In this document: positions 1-6,778 of the stretch, piece after piece
Layout: each line of letters begins with the position of its first letter
Position numbering within the stretch: the stretch's first letter is position 1
Assembly (NCBI GenBank): GCA_947475795.1
Contig: CANJOX010000170.1
Coordinates: 1 to 6,860 of the forward strand
Length of the DNA stretch: 6,860 nucleotides
DNA from: Gemmatimonadota bacterium
GTDB taxonomy: Bacteria > Gemmatimonadota > Gemmatimonadetes > Gemmatimonadales > Gemmatimonadaceae
Reading direction: 5' to 3'
Program-made: the position numbers and the translations under genes
The notes under the pieces: model-generated
Told to the model about the DNA's origin: nothing
Databases searched by the model: none
Seen by the model: only the letters and a program-made list of their open reading frames with translations

Positions 1-583
1 GAATTTCGTCGTCGGGGGCGCCCGCCACCGCCACACTCGACACGCCCTCGATCTGCTCGAGCCGTCGCGCATGGACCTCCGTGGCGATGCGCGCCAGACT
101 TCTGAGATCGCCACCACCTGGCGCCCGCGCATCGTTCGCCGACGGCGCTTGCCGAATGGCCAGTACCGCGATGGGCCGTTCACCCGGGTCGCTGGTGAGC
201 AGCGTGGGGCGATCAGCCCGCTCAGGCAACTGACTCCGCGCCGCATCGAGCCGTTCGCGCACCGACAGGACGGTGGCGCGCATGTCGGTGCCCCACTCGA
301 AGCGCGCGGTGGTGGTCACTTCATTGTTGCGACTCACACTGCGCAGCTCCGTCAACCCCGGCGTGGCGCCGATCGCCTCTTCGATCGGCTCGGCCACAAA
401 GCGCGACACTTCGGCGGCGGCAGCGCCGGAATACACGGTGCGGATGGTGAGCACCGGCAGCGACACATCAGGGAGCAATGAGACAGGCAACCGGCTCAGT
501 GAGACGGAGCCCAGCAACACCACAGCCAGAATGGCGGACAGCGTCGCCACGGGGCGACGCACCGCGTAGGCGGCGAGACTCAC
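1..583 (-). CDS. RND efflux transporter permease subunit, N-terminal part (runs off the window)
   Basis: The 194 visible codons translate to the N-terminus of an RND-superfamily inner-membrane pump (AcrB/CusA-like). These proteins drive proton-coupled export of drugs, lipids or metals through a tripartite complex. The start of transmembrane helix 1 is seen at about residues 11-29, after the typical short N-terminus ending in RRPVATL. It is followed by RLPVSLLPDVSLPVLTIRT (residues 31-49), the conserved entry to the first porter domain. Further family hallmarks are a YSGA...EVSRFVAEPIEEAIGATPGL block (51-77) and an FEWGTDM...VRERLD block (95-113). The start is GTG, because an in-frame TAG (the stop of the upstream adaptor gene) lies 12 bases before it and no ATG occurs until codon 101. 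An AGGGG Shine-Dalgarno sits 6 nt upstream. It follows the adaptor gene by 9 bases and is surely co-transcribed. About 800 or more residues are missing beyond the left edge, so the substrate class (drug or metal) cannot be decided. The family call is firm. Confidence 0.93.
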   Translation of the reverse strand, partial: MSLAAYAVRRPVATLSAILAVVLLGSVSLSRLPVSLLPDVSLPVLTIRTVYSGAAAAEVSRFVAEPIEEAIGATPGLTELRSVSRNNEVTTTARFEWGTDMRATVLSVRERLDAARSQLPERADRPTLLTSDPGERPIAVLAIRQAPSANDARAPGGGDLRSLARIATEVHARRLEQIEGVSSVAVAGAPDDEI

Positions 584-589
584 GCGCTG

Positions 590-594
590 CCCCT
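590..594 (-). promoter_or_regulatory. Ribosome binding site of the RND permease gene (AGGGG)
   Basis: On the minus strand AGGGG lies 6 nt before the GTG at 583. Its first two bases are the AG of the adaptor's TAG stop. It decides the GTG start of the permease and fits translational coupling between the two genes. Confidence 0.6.
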
Positions 595-1801
595 AGCGCT
601 GGCGCGTGGGCGCACGCTCACTCGGCGCACCGACGCCGGGCGTCGCTTCGCGGGGGGCGGTCACGCGCACCGGCGCATCGTGCGTGAGCGTGAGATGTCC
701 TTCCGTGATGATCTGGTCCCCGGGATTCACCGGGATCTGCCCGGTGGTGGAATCCGGCAGCACTTCGGTATCGACGCCATTCGTGCGCCCGGGCACGATA
801 TAGGTCCACTGCGCGCGGCCGTCTTTCACCACAAACACCAGCGGACGGCCGTCACGCTCGATCACGGCACGCGATGGCACCATGCGGCGTCCCGGCAGTC
901 TCGTGGCCTCGAGCTGCACGTCGGCGTACATCCCCGGCCGTAACGTACCATCGCCCTGGACGCGCACGATCGCCCGGCCGGCGCGGGTGATCGAGTCCAC
1001 CAGCGGCAGCAGCGCATCCACGCGGCCGCGCAGCAAACGTCCCGGCGCGCCGGCACTGCTGATGCTCGCTTCGCCGCCCACGCGCACCAACGGCAGGTCG
1101 TGTTCGAGCACCTGCGCCTCGATACGCAGGTTGCGGGTGTCCACCACCGTCAGCAGCGCCTGCCCGGCACTGACCTTCTCGCCCGCCGAGATGTCGATGG
1201 CGTCCACCGTGCCGCTGACCGGGCTTCTGATGGTGGCACGATCCTGTTCATACCTGGCCCGTTCCAGGCGCAAGCGCGCCCCCACCAAGCCCGCCTTGTT
1301 CATCAGCGCCTTGCGCTGCTCGGGCGTGGGGCCGCGCCCCGTCACCACCGACTCCGGTACGAAGCTCTCCAGAAACCGCTGCTCGGCTTCATCGGCGCTG
1401 GCCTGCGCATCACGCACCGAGAGATCGAACGGATAGCCGTCGAGCCGGGCCAGCACCTGCCCCTTGGTAACCGACTGTCCCGGACGCACCACCAACTGCG
1501 CCACCGTCCCCGCGACTTCCGCGCGCAGCTTCACCGCCGCGTCAGAGCGGATCTGCCCCGTGGTGGTCACCCGGAGCACCAGGTCGCCGTCGCGCGCGTC
1601 TTCCGCCATGACGGGCAGCGCCAGCGCGGGACGACCGGCCTCCTCGGCCGCCTCCTCTGCGGCCGTGGACCCGGCGCTCGTAGAATCGGTCGCGACCGCG
1701 CCATTGCCAGTGCTGCACGCCACGAGCACGACAGCGAGCGCGCACACGAGACGCACGGGAAAGACACCGTGCCGAAGCAGAGCCGGCGGGATCATGAGCA
1801 T
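593..1801 (-). CDS. Efflux RND transporter periplasmic adaptor subunit (HlyD/MFP family lipoprotein)
   Basis: This is a periplasmic adaptor of about 402 residues that would link the RND permease to an outer-membrane channel. Numbered from the ATG at 1801, residues 1-28 form a lipoprotein signal peptide with lipobox LVAC, putting the lipidated cysteine at residue 29. An Ala/Glu/Ser/Thr-rich linker runs to about residue 65. The first half of the biotinyl-lipoyl-like domain lies at about 91-121 (motif AEVAGTVAQLVVRPGQSVTKG). A short alpha-hairpin follows at about 123-190, interrupted by a GRGPTPEQRKAL loop. The second lipoyl half is at about 191-221 (IRSPVSGTVDAIDISAGEKV), then a beta-barrel (225-297, ending LRPGMYADVQLEA) and a membrane-proximal domain (about 306-385). 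The hairpin layout resembles Bacteroidota-type adaptors. The reading frame stays open back to 2113. I chose 1801 because it gives a normal signal peptide; 1795 (ATG), 1861 and 1864 are alternatives and none has a good Shine-Dalgarno. The permease gene follows after 9 bases. Confidence 0.9.
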   Translation of the reverse strand: MLMIPPALLRHGVFPVRLVCALAVVLVACSTGNGAVATDSTSAGSTAAEEAAEEAGRPALALPVMAEDARDGDLVLRVTTTGQIRSDAAVKLRAEVAGTVAQLVVRPGQSVTKGQVLARLDGYPFDLSVRDAQASADEAEQRFLESFVPESVVTGRGPTPEQRKALMNKAGLVGARLRLERARYEQDRATIRSPVSGTVDAIDISAGEKVSAGQALLTVVDTRNLRIEAQVLEHDLPLVRVGGEASISSAGAPGRLLRGRVDALLPLVDSITRAGRAIVRVQGDGTLRPGMYADVQLEATRLPGRRMVPSRAVIERDGRPLVFVVKDGRAQWTYIVPGRTNGVDTEVLPDSTTGQIPVNPGDQIITEGHLTLTHDAPVRVTAPREATPGVGAPSERAPTRQR

Positions 1802-2019
1802 CCGAGGTAGCGGGGGGAGGACTGGCTGTACAATACGACAAATCGCTGGAAGCCGCGTCATCATTTCGACGCAGCCGCGATCGGAACGCGCACGGCGTCC
1901 ATCCCATCCCGTGGCGTACGCTTCCCCCCGGCGCCATGTTCCGCCCGTCTCGCCTGACGGCCGGCGATGCGCCACCGGCGCGTCGCCGTCGCCCCACGAC
2001 TCCATCCCCCGCCCACGCC
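1802..2019. other. Divergent intergenic region between the efflux operon and the Asp-box protein gene
   Basis: These 218 bases separate two divergent genes and must carry promoters for both, unless the adaptor starts further upstream at 1861/1864. Most of it is very GC-rich. The one AT-richer patch is at about 1827-1850 and holds TACAAT (1829-1834, plus strand) and TATTGT on the minus strand, but neither has a convincing -35 box at 16-18 nt. I see no clear operator, riboswitch or small ORF. Both reading frames (minus back to 2113, plus back to 1936) stay open through part of it, but the extra residues are Arg/Pro/Ala/Gly-rich and look non-coding. Confidence 0.5.
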
Positions 2020-5000
2020 ATGCACGCGTCCCGCCTGCCCCTCCTCTTCGCCACCGTGCTGCTGGTGGCGCCCCCGTCGGCGCGCGCCCAGCGTGCGACG
2101 ACGGTGGCGACACCGGCCGCGACGGTCGTCGCTGCGCTCGACTCGTCCTTCATCAATATTCCTACGTGGCGTTTCGTCGGCCCCGACGGCAACCGCGTGA
2201 TCGCGGTGGCCGGCGTTCCCGGCGAGTACAAGACGTACTACGCGGGCGCCGCGAGTGGCGGCCTGTTCAAGAGCACCAACGGCGGCATCCGCTGGGTCCC
2301 GATCACCGATTCGCTGCGCGTGGCCTCGGTCAGCGCGATCGCGGTGGCCGCGAGCGATCCGAACGTGGTGTGGTTCGGGACCGGTGAGACCTTCCTGCGC
2401 AGCAACGTCTCCATCGGCGACGGGATCTACCGTTCCACCGATGCCGGACAGCACTGGACGCGCATGGGGCTCGAGAACACCGGACGGATCGGTCGGGTGC
2501 TCATCCACCCCACCAATCCCGACGTTGTGTACGCTGCGGCGCAGGGACATGGCTATGGGCCCCAGACCGACCGCGGGCTCTGGCGCACCACCGACGGCGG
2601 CAAGCAGTGGAAGAAAGTGCTGTTCATCAACGACAGCACCGGGGTGATCGACGTCACGATGGACCCCACCAATCCGCGCGTGCTCTTCGCAGCGGGCTGG
2701 CAGCAGTACATCGTGCCGTGGGACAAGAACTCCGGCGGCGCGGGGAGCGGCATCTGGATGTCGCGCGACGCCGGCGACACGTGGATCCGCCTCGACGGCG
2801 GCCAGAATGGTCAGGGGTGGGGTCGCGGGTTGCCCAAGACCGGCACCATGGGCAAGATCGGGCTCGGCATGTCGCGCCAGGATCCACTGCGCGTGTACGC
2901 GCTGATCGAGATGAAGGAGCCCGCGTTCTATCGCTCCGACGACGGCGGCCGGTCATGGCGTGCGGTCAATCGCGATCACGACCTGCTCGAGCGGCCGCAG
3001 TACTACACCCGCTTCGGCGTGAACCCGGCCAACGCCGACAACGTCTACTTCGTGGGCGTGCGCTTCGTCGGCACACTCGACGGCGGCCTCACCAAGATGC
3101 CGCAACCGCCGCGGGCCGGCGGCGACTTGCACGACATCTGGTGGGACAGCGCCGACCCCGACCGCTTCATGGTTGGTGACGACGGCGGCGTGGGGATCAC
3201 CATCGATGGCGGCAAGAGTTTCACGCGCATCGCGCTGCCGAACGCGCAGATGTACCACGTGGCCACCGACACCAAGATTCCGTACAACCTCTACGGCAAC
3301 CGCCAGGACGGCTACTCGTACGGCGGGCCCAGTAACTCGCGCGGCTCGCGCTCGATCGGTGTGTGGAGCGCGGTGGGCGGCTGCGAGAGCGGATGGGCGG
3401 TGCCGGACACCATCGACGGACGCACGGTGTGGAGCGGCTGCTACGACGCCGGCCTCGAACGCTTCGACCTGCAGACCAAAATGGCGCGCGCCGTGGAGCC
3501 GTGGCCCGAGGCGGGATACGGCGTCGCACCGAAGGATCTCAAGTATCGCTTTCAGTGGACGTTCCCCATCCACATCTCCCCGCACGATCACAACACGGTG
3601 TACGTGGGTTCGCAGTTCGTGCACAAGACCACCAACGGCGGCCAGAGCTGGACGCTGATCTCCCCCGATCTGTCCACGAACGACAGCACCAAACAGCAGT
3701 CATCGGGTGGTTTCGTGATCGACAATCTCTTCGTCGAGAACGTCACGGTATTGTTCGCCATTGCCGAGTCCCCGCTGCAGAAAGATCTGATCTGGGCCGG
3801 CACGATGGACGGGCTATTGCACATCACCCGCGACGGCGGCAAGAGCTGGACGAACATCACCGCCAACGTGCCGGGACTGCCCAAGTGGAGCACGATCTCG
3901 GGGATCGAGCCCAGCAAGTACGACGCCGGTACGGCGTACATCGCCGTGGACGCACATCTCATCAACGACCGCGACCCCTACATCTACAAAACCACCGATT
4001 ACGGGCGGAGCTTCACGCGGATCAGCGGCACCATTCCGAAGAGCGTGTTCAGCTACGTGCACGTGGTGCGCGAGGATCCCGTCCGGCGCGGCATGCTGTA
4101 CGCCGGCACGGAAAACGGATTGTACGTGTCGCTCAACGACGGCGCGCAGTGGACGGAGATCAACGGCCGGTTGCCGCATGCACCCGTGAGCTGGCTGCAG
4201 ATTCAGGGGCACTTCCACGATCTCGTCGTGGCCACCTACGGCCGCGGTTTCTGGATCGCCGACGACATCTCGTATCTGCGGTCCATGGCCGATACGCTCG
4301 TCGGACGGCGCGCGGCGCTGCTCCCGCTCCGCGCGGCGTATCGCTTCCGCAAGGTGGCCACGCCCACCGGCGCCACGAACTCGCTGGTCGGGGGAGAGGA
4401 TCCGCCGCTTGCGGCCACGATCAACTACACCATCGCCACGGCCACCGCCGACTCGGCGTTGCGCGATTCCGTGCGCTTCCAGGTGTACGACGCGAGCGGT
4501 ACCCTCATCCGCAAGTTTGCCGCAGCGCCGCCCAAGCGCGGCCTCAACCGCGCGCTCTGGGATCTGCGACATGACGGACCGCGCCGCGCCAAACTGCGCA
4601 CGGCGCCACCCGGGAACAGCACCGTGCGCGTCCTCGACTCGCGGCCGCTCGTGCCGTGGGATCTCGATCTGGTCGGTGGCCAGGTGGGCCCGTTGGCCGC
4701 GCCCGGCACGTACACGGTTGCGATGCAGTGGGGCCGCGACACGCTGCGCCAGACGCTCGAGGTGCGCCGCGACCCGAACAGCGAGGGGACCGACGCGGAC
4801 ATCGCGGCGCAGGTGCGGTTGGCGCTGCAGATCCGTGACGCGCTCAACGAGAACGTGGCGCTGATCGACGAGTCCGAGTGGACGCGGCGTGGGCTCGAAC
4901 AGCTCCGCACCACGCTGCGCGAAAAGCTGAAAGACGCCAAGGAATTCGGTGCGTCACCGGGTCGCGATCCGAAAACCGACGACGCCGAGGCGTTCCTCAA

Positions 5001-5316
5001 GGAGATCGACGCGGTCGAGAAGCGCGTGCTCGCCATCGAAGGCAAGCTCTACGACGTCGCACTCACGGGCGCCCGTGAAGACGCCTTCCGCACCCCGAAC
5101 CAGCTGTACGAAAAGCTGGCGTCGGTGGGCAGCGATGTCTCCGCCTCCAGTGCCGACTTCCGCCCCACTGATCAGCAGGGCGAAGTCTACGGTCTGCTGC
5201 GCGCGCAGCTGGACGGCCTGAAGGTGCAGTTCTCGCAGTTCGTGGCCGGCGATCTCGCCGCGTTCAACGCCAAGGCCGCCAAGCTGGGGCTGCAGCCGTT
5301 GGTGCTCTTCCAGTAG
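2020..5316 (+). CDS. Exported multi-Asp-box (BNR/VPS10-like) beta-propeller protein
   Basis: This protein of 1,098 residues belongs to the family usually labelled 'VPS10 domain-containing protein' or 'glycosyl hydrolase' in Gemmatimonadota and Acidobacteriota; no reaction is established. Residues 1-23 are a Sec signal peptide with cleavage after ARA. Ten Asp-box repeats (S/T-x-D/N-x-G-x-x-W/F) are visible starting near residues 85, 139, 190, 248, 306, 394, 537, 603, 658 and 704, as in STDAGQHW, TTDGGKQW and TRDGGKSW. They suggest one large or two consecutive beta-propellers over about residues 45-750. A segment at about 815-855, with NRALWDLRHDGP, resembles the FlgD Ig-like fold. Residues 922-1098 are rich in charged helix-forming sequence. 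I see no lipobox, anchor or C-terminal sorting domain, so it is probably periplasmic or secreted. There is no sialidase FRIP motif, so sialidase activity is not supported. The only two cysteines in the mature protein lie 19 residues apart (about 455 and 474). The ATG at 2020 was chosen for the signal peptide; an in-frame ATG at 1936 adds 28 non-signal-like residues. No clear Shine-Dalgarno is present. Confidence 0.88.
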   Translation: MHASRLPLLFATVLLVAPPSARAQRATTVATPAATVVAALDSSFINIPTWRFVGPDGNRVIAVAGVPGEYKTYYAGAASGGLFKSTNGGIRWVPITDSLRVASVSAIAVAASDPNVVWFGTGETFLRSNVSIGDGIYRSTDAGQHWTRMGLENTGRIGRVLIHPTNPDVVYAAAQGHGYGPQTDRGLWRTTDGGKQWKKVLFINDSTGVIDVTMDPTNPRVLFAAGWQQYIVPWDKNSGGAGSGIWMSRDAGDTWIRLDGGQNGQGWGRGLPKTGTMGKIGLGMSRQDPLRVYALIEMKEPAFYRSDDGGRSWRAVNRDHDLLERPQYYTRFGVNPANADNVYFVGVRFVGTLDGGLTKMPQPPRAGGDLHDIWWDSADPDRFMVGDDGGVGITIDGGKSFTRIALPNAQMYHVATDTKIPYNLYGNRQDGYSYGGPSNSRGSRSIGVWSAVGGCESGWAVPDTIDGRTVWSGCYDAGLERFDLQTKMARAVEPWPEAGYGVAPKDLKYRFQWTFPIHISPHDHNTVYVGSQFVHKTTNGGQSWTLISPDLSTNDSTKQQSSGGFVIDNLFVENVTVLFAIAESPLQKDLIWAGTMDGLLHITRDGGKSWTNITANVPGLPKWSTISGIEPSKYDAGTAYIAVDAHLINDRDPYIYKTTDYGRSFTRISGTIPKSVFSYVHVVREDPVRRGMLYAGTENGLYVSLNDGAQWTEINGRLPHAPVSWLQIQGHFHDLVVATYGRGFWIADDISYLRSMADTLVGRRAALLPLRAAYRFRKVATPTGATNSLVGGEDPPLAATINYTIATATADSALRDSVRFQVYDASGTLIRKFAAAPPKRGLNRALWDLRHDGPRRAKLRTAPPGNSTVRVLDSRPLVPWDLDLVGGQVGPLAAPGTYTVAMQWGRDTLRQTLEVRRDPNSEGTDADIAAQVRLALQIRDALNENVALIDESEWTRRGLEQLRTTLREKLKDAKEFGASPGRDPKTDDAEAFLKEIDAVEKRVLAIEGKLYDVALTGAREDAFRTPNQLYEKLASVGSDVSASSADFRPTDQQGEVYGLLRAQLDGLKVQFSQFVAGDLAAFNAKAAKLGLQPLVLFQ

Positions 5317-5322
5317 GGCCGG

Positions 5323-6702
5323 TCAGGCCGCGCGGCGCTTGTCGTACGCCGCGCGGCTGGCCTTGAGCAGGCGATGGACGGTGGTGCCGCTGATCAGGCG
5401 CACACCGCGCTGGAAGGTGAAGTACTGGTAGCCCCACTGCACCACCACCGACAGGCGATTGCGCACACCCACCAGATACAGGATGTGCACGAACAGCCAC
5501 GTGAACCACGCGAGCAGCCCCGTGAGCTGCACGCCACCCACCACGGCGACGGCCTTGTGCCGACCGATGGTGGCCAGATCACCCTTGTTGAAATACTTGA
5601 AGGGCGCACCGGCCTCGCCACGCAGCGCCCGGGCGATGTTCGCCCCCACCAGTGTGCCCATCTGATTCGCGGCCGGCGCCACCGCCGGCACGGGGCGTCC
5701 GTCGGATGTGATCGTCGCCGCGATGTCGCCAGCGCAGTAGATGTGCGGATAGCCCGGCACACTGAGATCATCGGTCACGGCCACGCGTCCGGCGCGATCC
5801 ACCGGGACGCCCAGTTGGCGCCCCAGCGGTGACGCCTGATTGCCGGCGCCCCAGAACACGGTGTGCGCCGGAATCCGCTCGCCGTTGGCCACCACGCCAT
5901 CAGCATCGACCTCGGTCACGATGCAGTCGGTGCGCACCGTCACGCCGAGCGCTTCGAGATCGCGGCGCGCACGCGCCGACAGCGCGTCGGGGAAGCTGGG
6001 GAGCAGGCGCGGCCCGCCCTCCAGCAGGAGCACGCGGGCCGTGGACGGATCGATGCGCCGGAACTCACCGTGCAGCGCGTGCCGCGTGACCTCGGGGATC
6101 ATGCCGGCGAGCTCCACGCCGGTGGGACCGCCACCGACGATCACGAACGTGAGCAGTGCGTCGCGCTCGCCTGCGGCGCTCGCGCGTTCGGCCGCTTCGA
6201 ACGACAGCAGAAACCGTCGGCGCATCTCGAGCGCATCTTCGATGCTCTTGAGGCCGGGCGCGTGCTGCTCCCACTCCGGGTGCCCGAAGTACCCGTGCCG
6301 CGCGCCCGTGGCGAGCACGAGATAGTCAAACGTGATCTCCACCGTGCCGCCGTCCAGCGAAATCCGCCGCGTGTCCGGATCGATACGATCCACGTCAGCC
6401 ATCACCACGGTCACGTTGGGCTGGTCGCGCAGCAGCGAGCGGATCGGCACGCTGATGTCCGCCGGGTTCAGCACCGCGGTGGCGACCTGATACAGCAACG
6501 GCTGGAACAGGTGGTGATTGGCGCGATCGAGGAGCGTGATGCGCACGGGCGCGTCGGCCAGAGCCCGCGCGGCCGAGATACCGGCGAACCCGCCGCCGAC
6601 GATCACCACATGCGGACGCGGATCCGTCGTGTGGCTGCCGGTCACGGAGAGCGTGGGGATATCGGCGGACAACGTCGGTCGCGTGGACGAAGAACGCGGC
6701 AT
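5323..6702 (-). CDS. ndh: Type II NADH:quinone oxidoreductase (NDH-2), FAD-dependent
   Basis: This enzyme oxidises NADH and reduces membrane quinone without pumping protons. It sits on the cytoplasmic face of the inner membrane. Numbered from the ATG at 6702 it has 459 residues, somewhat longer than typical NDH-2 because of an N-terminal tail of about 30 residues. The FAD-binding dinucleotide fold starts with VVIVGGGFAGISAARAL (about 32-48). The NADH-binding fold carries VIVGGGPTGVELAG (about 187-200), the second FAD contact is YCAGDIA (about 322-328), and the quinone-site region reads VAPAANQMG (about 341-349). The C-terminal block with KGDLATIGRHKAVA and AWFTWLFVHILYLVGVRNR (about 373-415) is the membrane-associated segment typical of the family. 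A GTG at 6741 in the same frame is an alternative start, but the ATG at 6702 has a GAGG Shine-Dalgarno 5 nt upstream. The gene is convergent with the Asp-box gene, with 6 bases between stops. A Rex-type operator 57 bases upstream suggests control by the NADH/NAD+ ratio. Confidence 0.94.
   Translation of the reverse strand: MPRSSSTRPTLSADIPTLSVTGSHTTDPRPHVVIVGGGFAGISAARALADAPVRITLLDRANHHLFQPLLYQVATAVLNPADISVPIRSLLRDQPNVTVVMADVDRIDPDTRRISLDGGTVEITFDYLVLATGARHGYFGHPEWEQHAPGLKSIEDALEMRRRFLLSFEAAERASAAGERDALLTFVIVGGGPTGVELAGMIPEVTRHALHGEFRRIDPSTARVLLLEGGPRLLPSFPDALSARARRDLEALGVTVRTDCIVTEVDADGVVANGERIPAHTVFWGAGNQASPLGRQLGVPVDRAGRVAVTDDLSVPGYPHIYCAGDIAATITSDGRPVPAVAPAANQMGTLVGANIARALRGEAGAPFKYFNKGDLATIGRHKAVAVVGGVQLTGLLAWFTWLFVHILYLVGVRNRLSVVVQWGYQYFTFQRGVRLISGTTVHRLLKASRAAYDKRRAA
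5327..5357. repeat. Perfect 11-bp inverted repeat at the convergent gene junction, possible transcript-end stem-loop
   Basis: Arms GCCGCGCGGCG (5327-5337) and CGCCGCGCGGC (5347-5357) flank a 9-base loop. The stem begins 11 bases after the stop codon of the plus-strand gene and lies inside the last codons of the minus-strand dehydrogenase gene, where each arm encodes an Arg/Ala-rich stretch. Nearly all G/C pairs make it very stable as RNA. No T-tract follows on either strand, so it is not a canonical intrinsic terminator. It may protect the 3' end or assist Rho-dependent termination of the plus-strand transcript, or it may simply reflect GC-rich RAA codons. Confidence 0.45.
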
Positions 6703-6707
6703 GTGGG

Positions 6708-6711
6708 CCTC
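6708..6711 (-). promoter_or_regulatory. Ribosome binding site of the NADH dehydrogenase gene (GAGG)
   Basis: On the minus strand GAGG is followed by a 5-nt spacer and the ATG at 6702. It is the best Shine-Dalgarno in the window and favours this ATG over the in-frame GTG at 6741, which has only GC-rich sequence and no such motif just upstream. Confidence 0.6.
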
Positions 6712-6758
6712 GGGTCGCGGGTCACGGGGAGCGGGGGACACTGCTTTAACGGCCCCAC

Positions 6759-6778
6759 CTTGTGAAATGTTTCACAAG
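6759..6778. promoter_or_regulatory. Rex-type operator upstream of the NADH dehydrogenase gene
   Basis: The 20-bp palindrome CTTGTGAAATGTTTCACAAG has perfect 9-bp arms around a 2-base centre. Its inner 18 bases (6760-6777) match TTGTGAA-N4-TTCACAA, the form known for Rex, a repressor that leaves DNA when NADH rises. It lies 57 bases before the ATG of an NDH-2 gene; Rex controls ndh in Bacillus subtilis. It stands out as AT-rich within GC-rich DNA. The core also satisfies the CRP form TGTGA-N6-TCACA, so a CRP/FNR-family regulator is the main alternative. I cannot assign a clear -35/-10 pair; TTAAAG at 6744-6749 (minus strand) is a weak -10 candidate that would place the operator over or just upstream of the promoter. 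Confidence 0.75.

Noticed and set aside
1100..1810. 236-codon open frame antisense to the adaptor gene
   Set aside because: The opposite strand encodes a clear adaptor with all its domains; this frame is Arg/His-rich with no family resemblance.
1829..1834. TACAAT as a -10 box for the Asp-box gene
   Set aside because: No acceptable -35 hexamer lies 16-18 nt upstream, and it is about 190 bases from the start codon.
1969..1981. Small hairpin GCGCC-ACC-GGCGC in the divergent region
   Set aside because: A 5-bp GC stem is expected by chance in DNA this GC-rich, and its position suggests no regulatory role.
1936..2019. Upstream in-frame ATG at 1936 for the Asp-box protein
   Set aside because: It adds 28 Arg/Pro-rich residues before a textbook signal peptide and has no ribosome binding site.
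1802..2113. N-terminal extension of the adaptor reading frame to an ATG at 2113
   Set aside because: The added 104 residues are mostly low-complexity Arg/Gly/Ala, overlap the signal-peptide region of the divergent gene, and would bury the lipoprotein signal sequence deep inside the protein.
3363..4574. 403-codon open frame on the plus strand overlapping the Asp-box gene
   Set aside because: It is an out-of-frame shadow of a clear gene, with Arg/His-rich composition typical of GC-rich frame shadows and no recognisable domain.
2020..5316. Calling the Asp-box protein a sialidase
   Set aside because: Asp-box repeats alone are structural, and no FRIP motif or recognisable arginine triad is seen.
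6703..6741. In-frame GTG at 6741 as the start of the NADH dehydrogenase
   Set aside because: The ATG at 6702 has a GAGG Shine-Dalgarno at good spacing, and the extra 13 residues are Pro/Arg-rich and outside the conserved fold. It remains possible.
5863..6765. 300-codon open frame antisense to the NADH dehydrogenase gene
   Set aside because: It is antisense to a confidently identified gene, with Arg/His/Gly-rich composition and no domain; long antisense frames are expected at this GC content.
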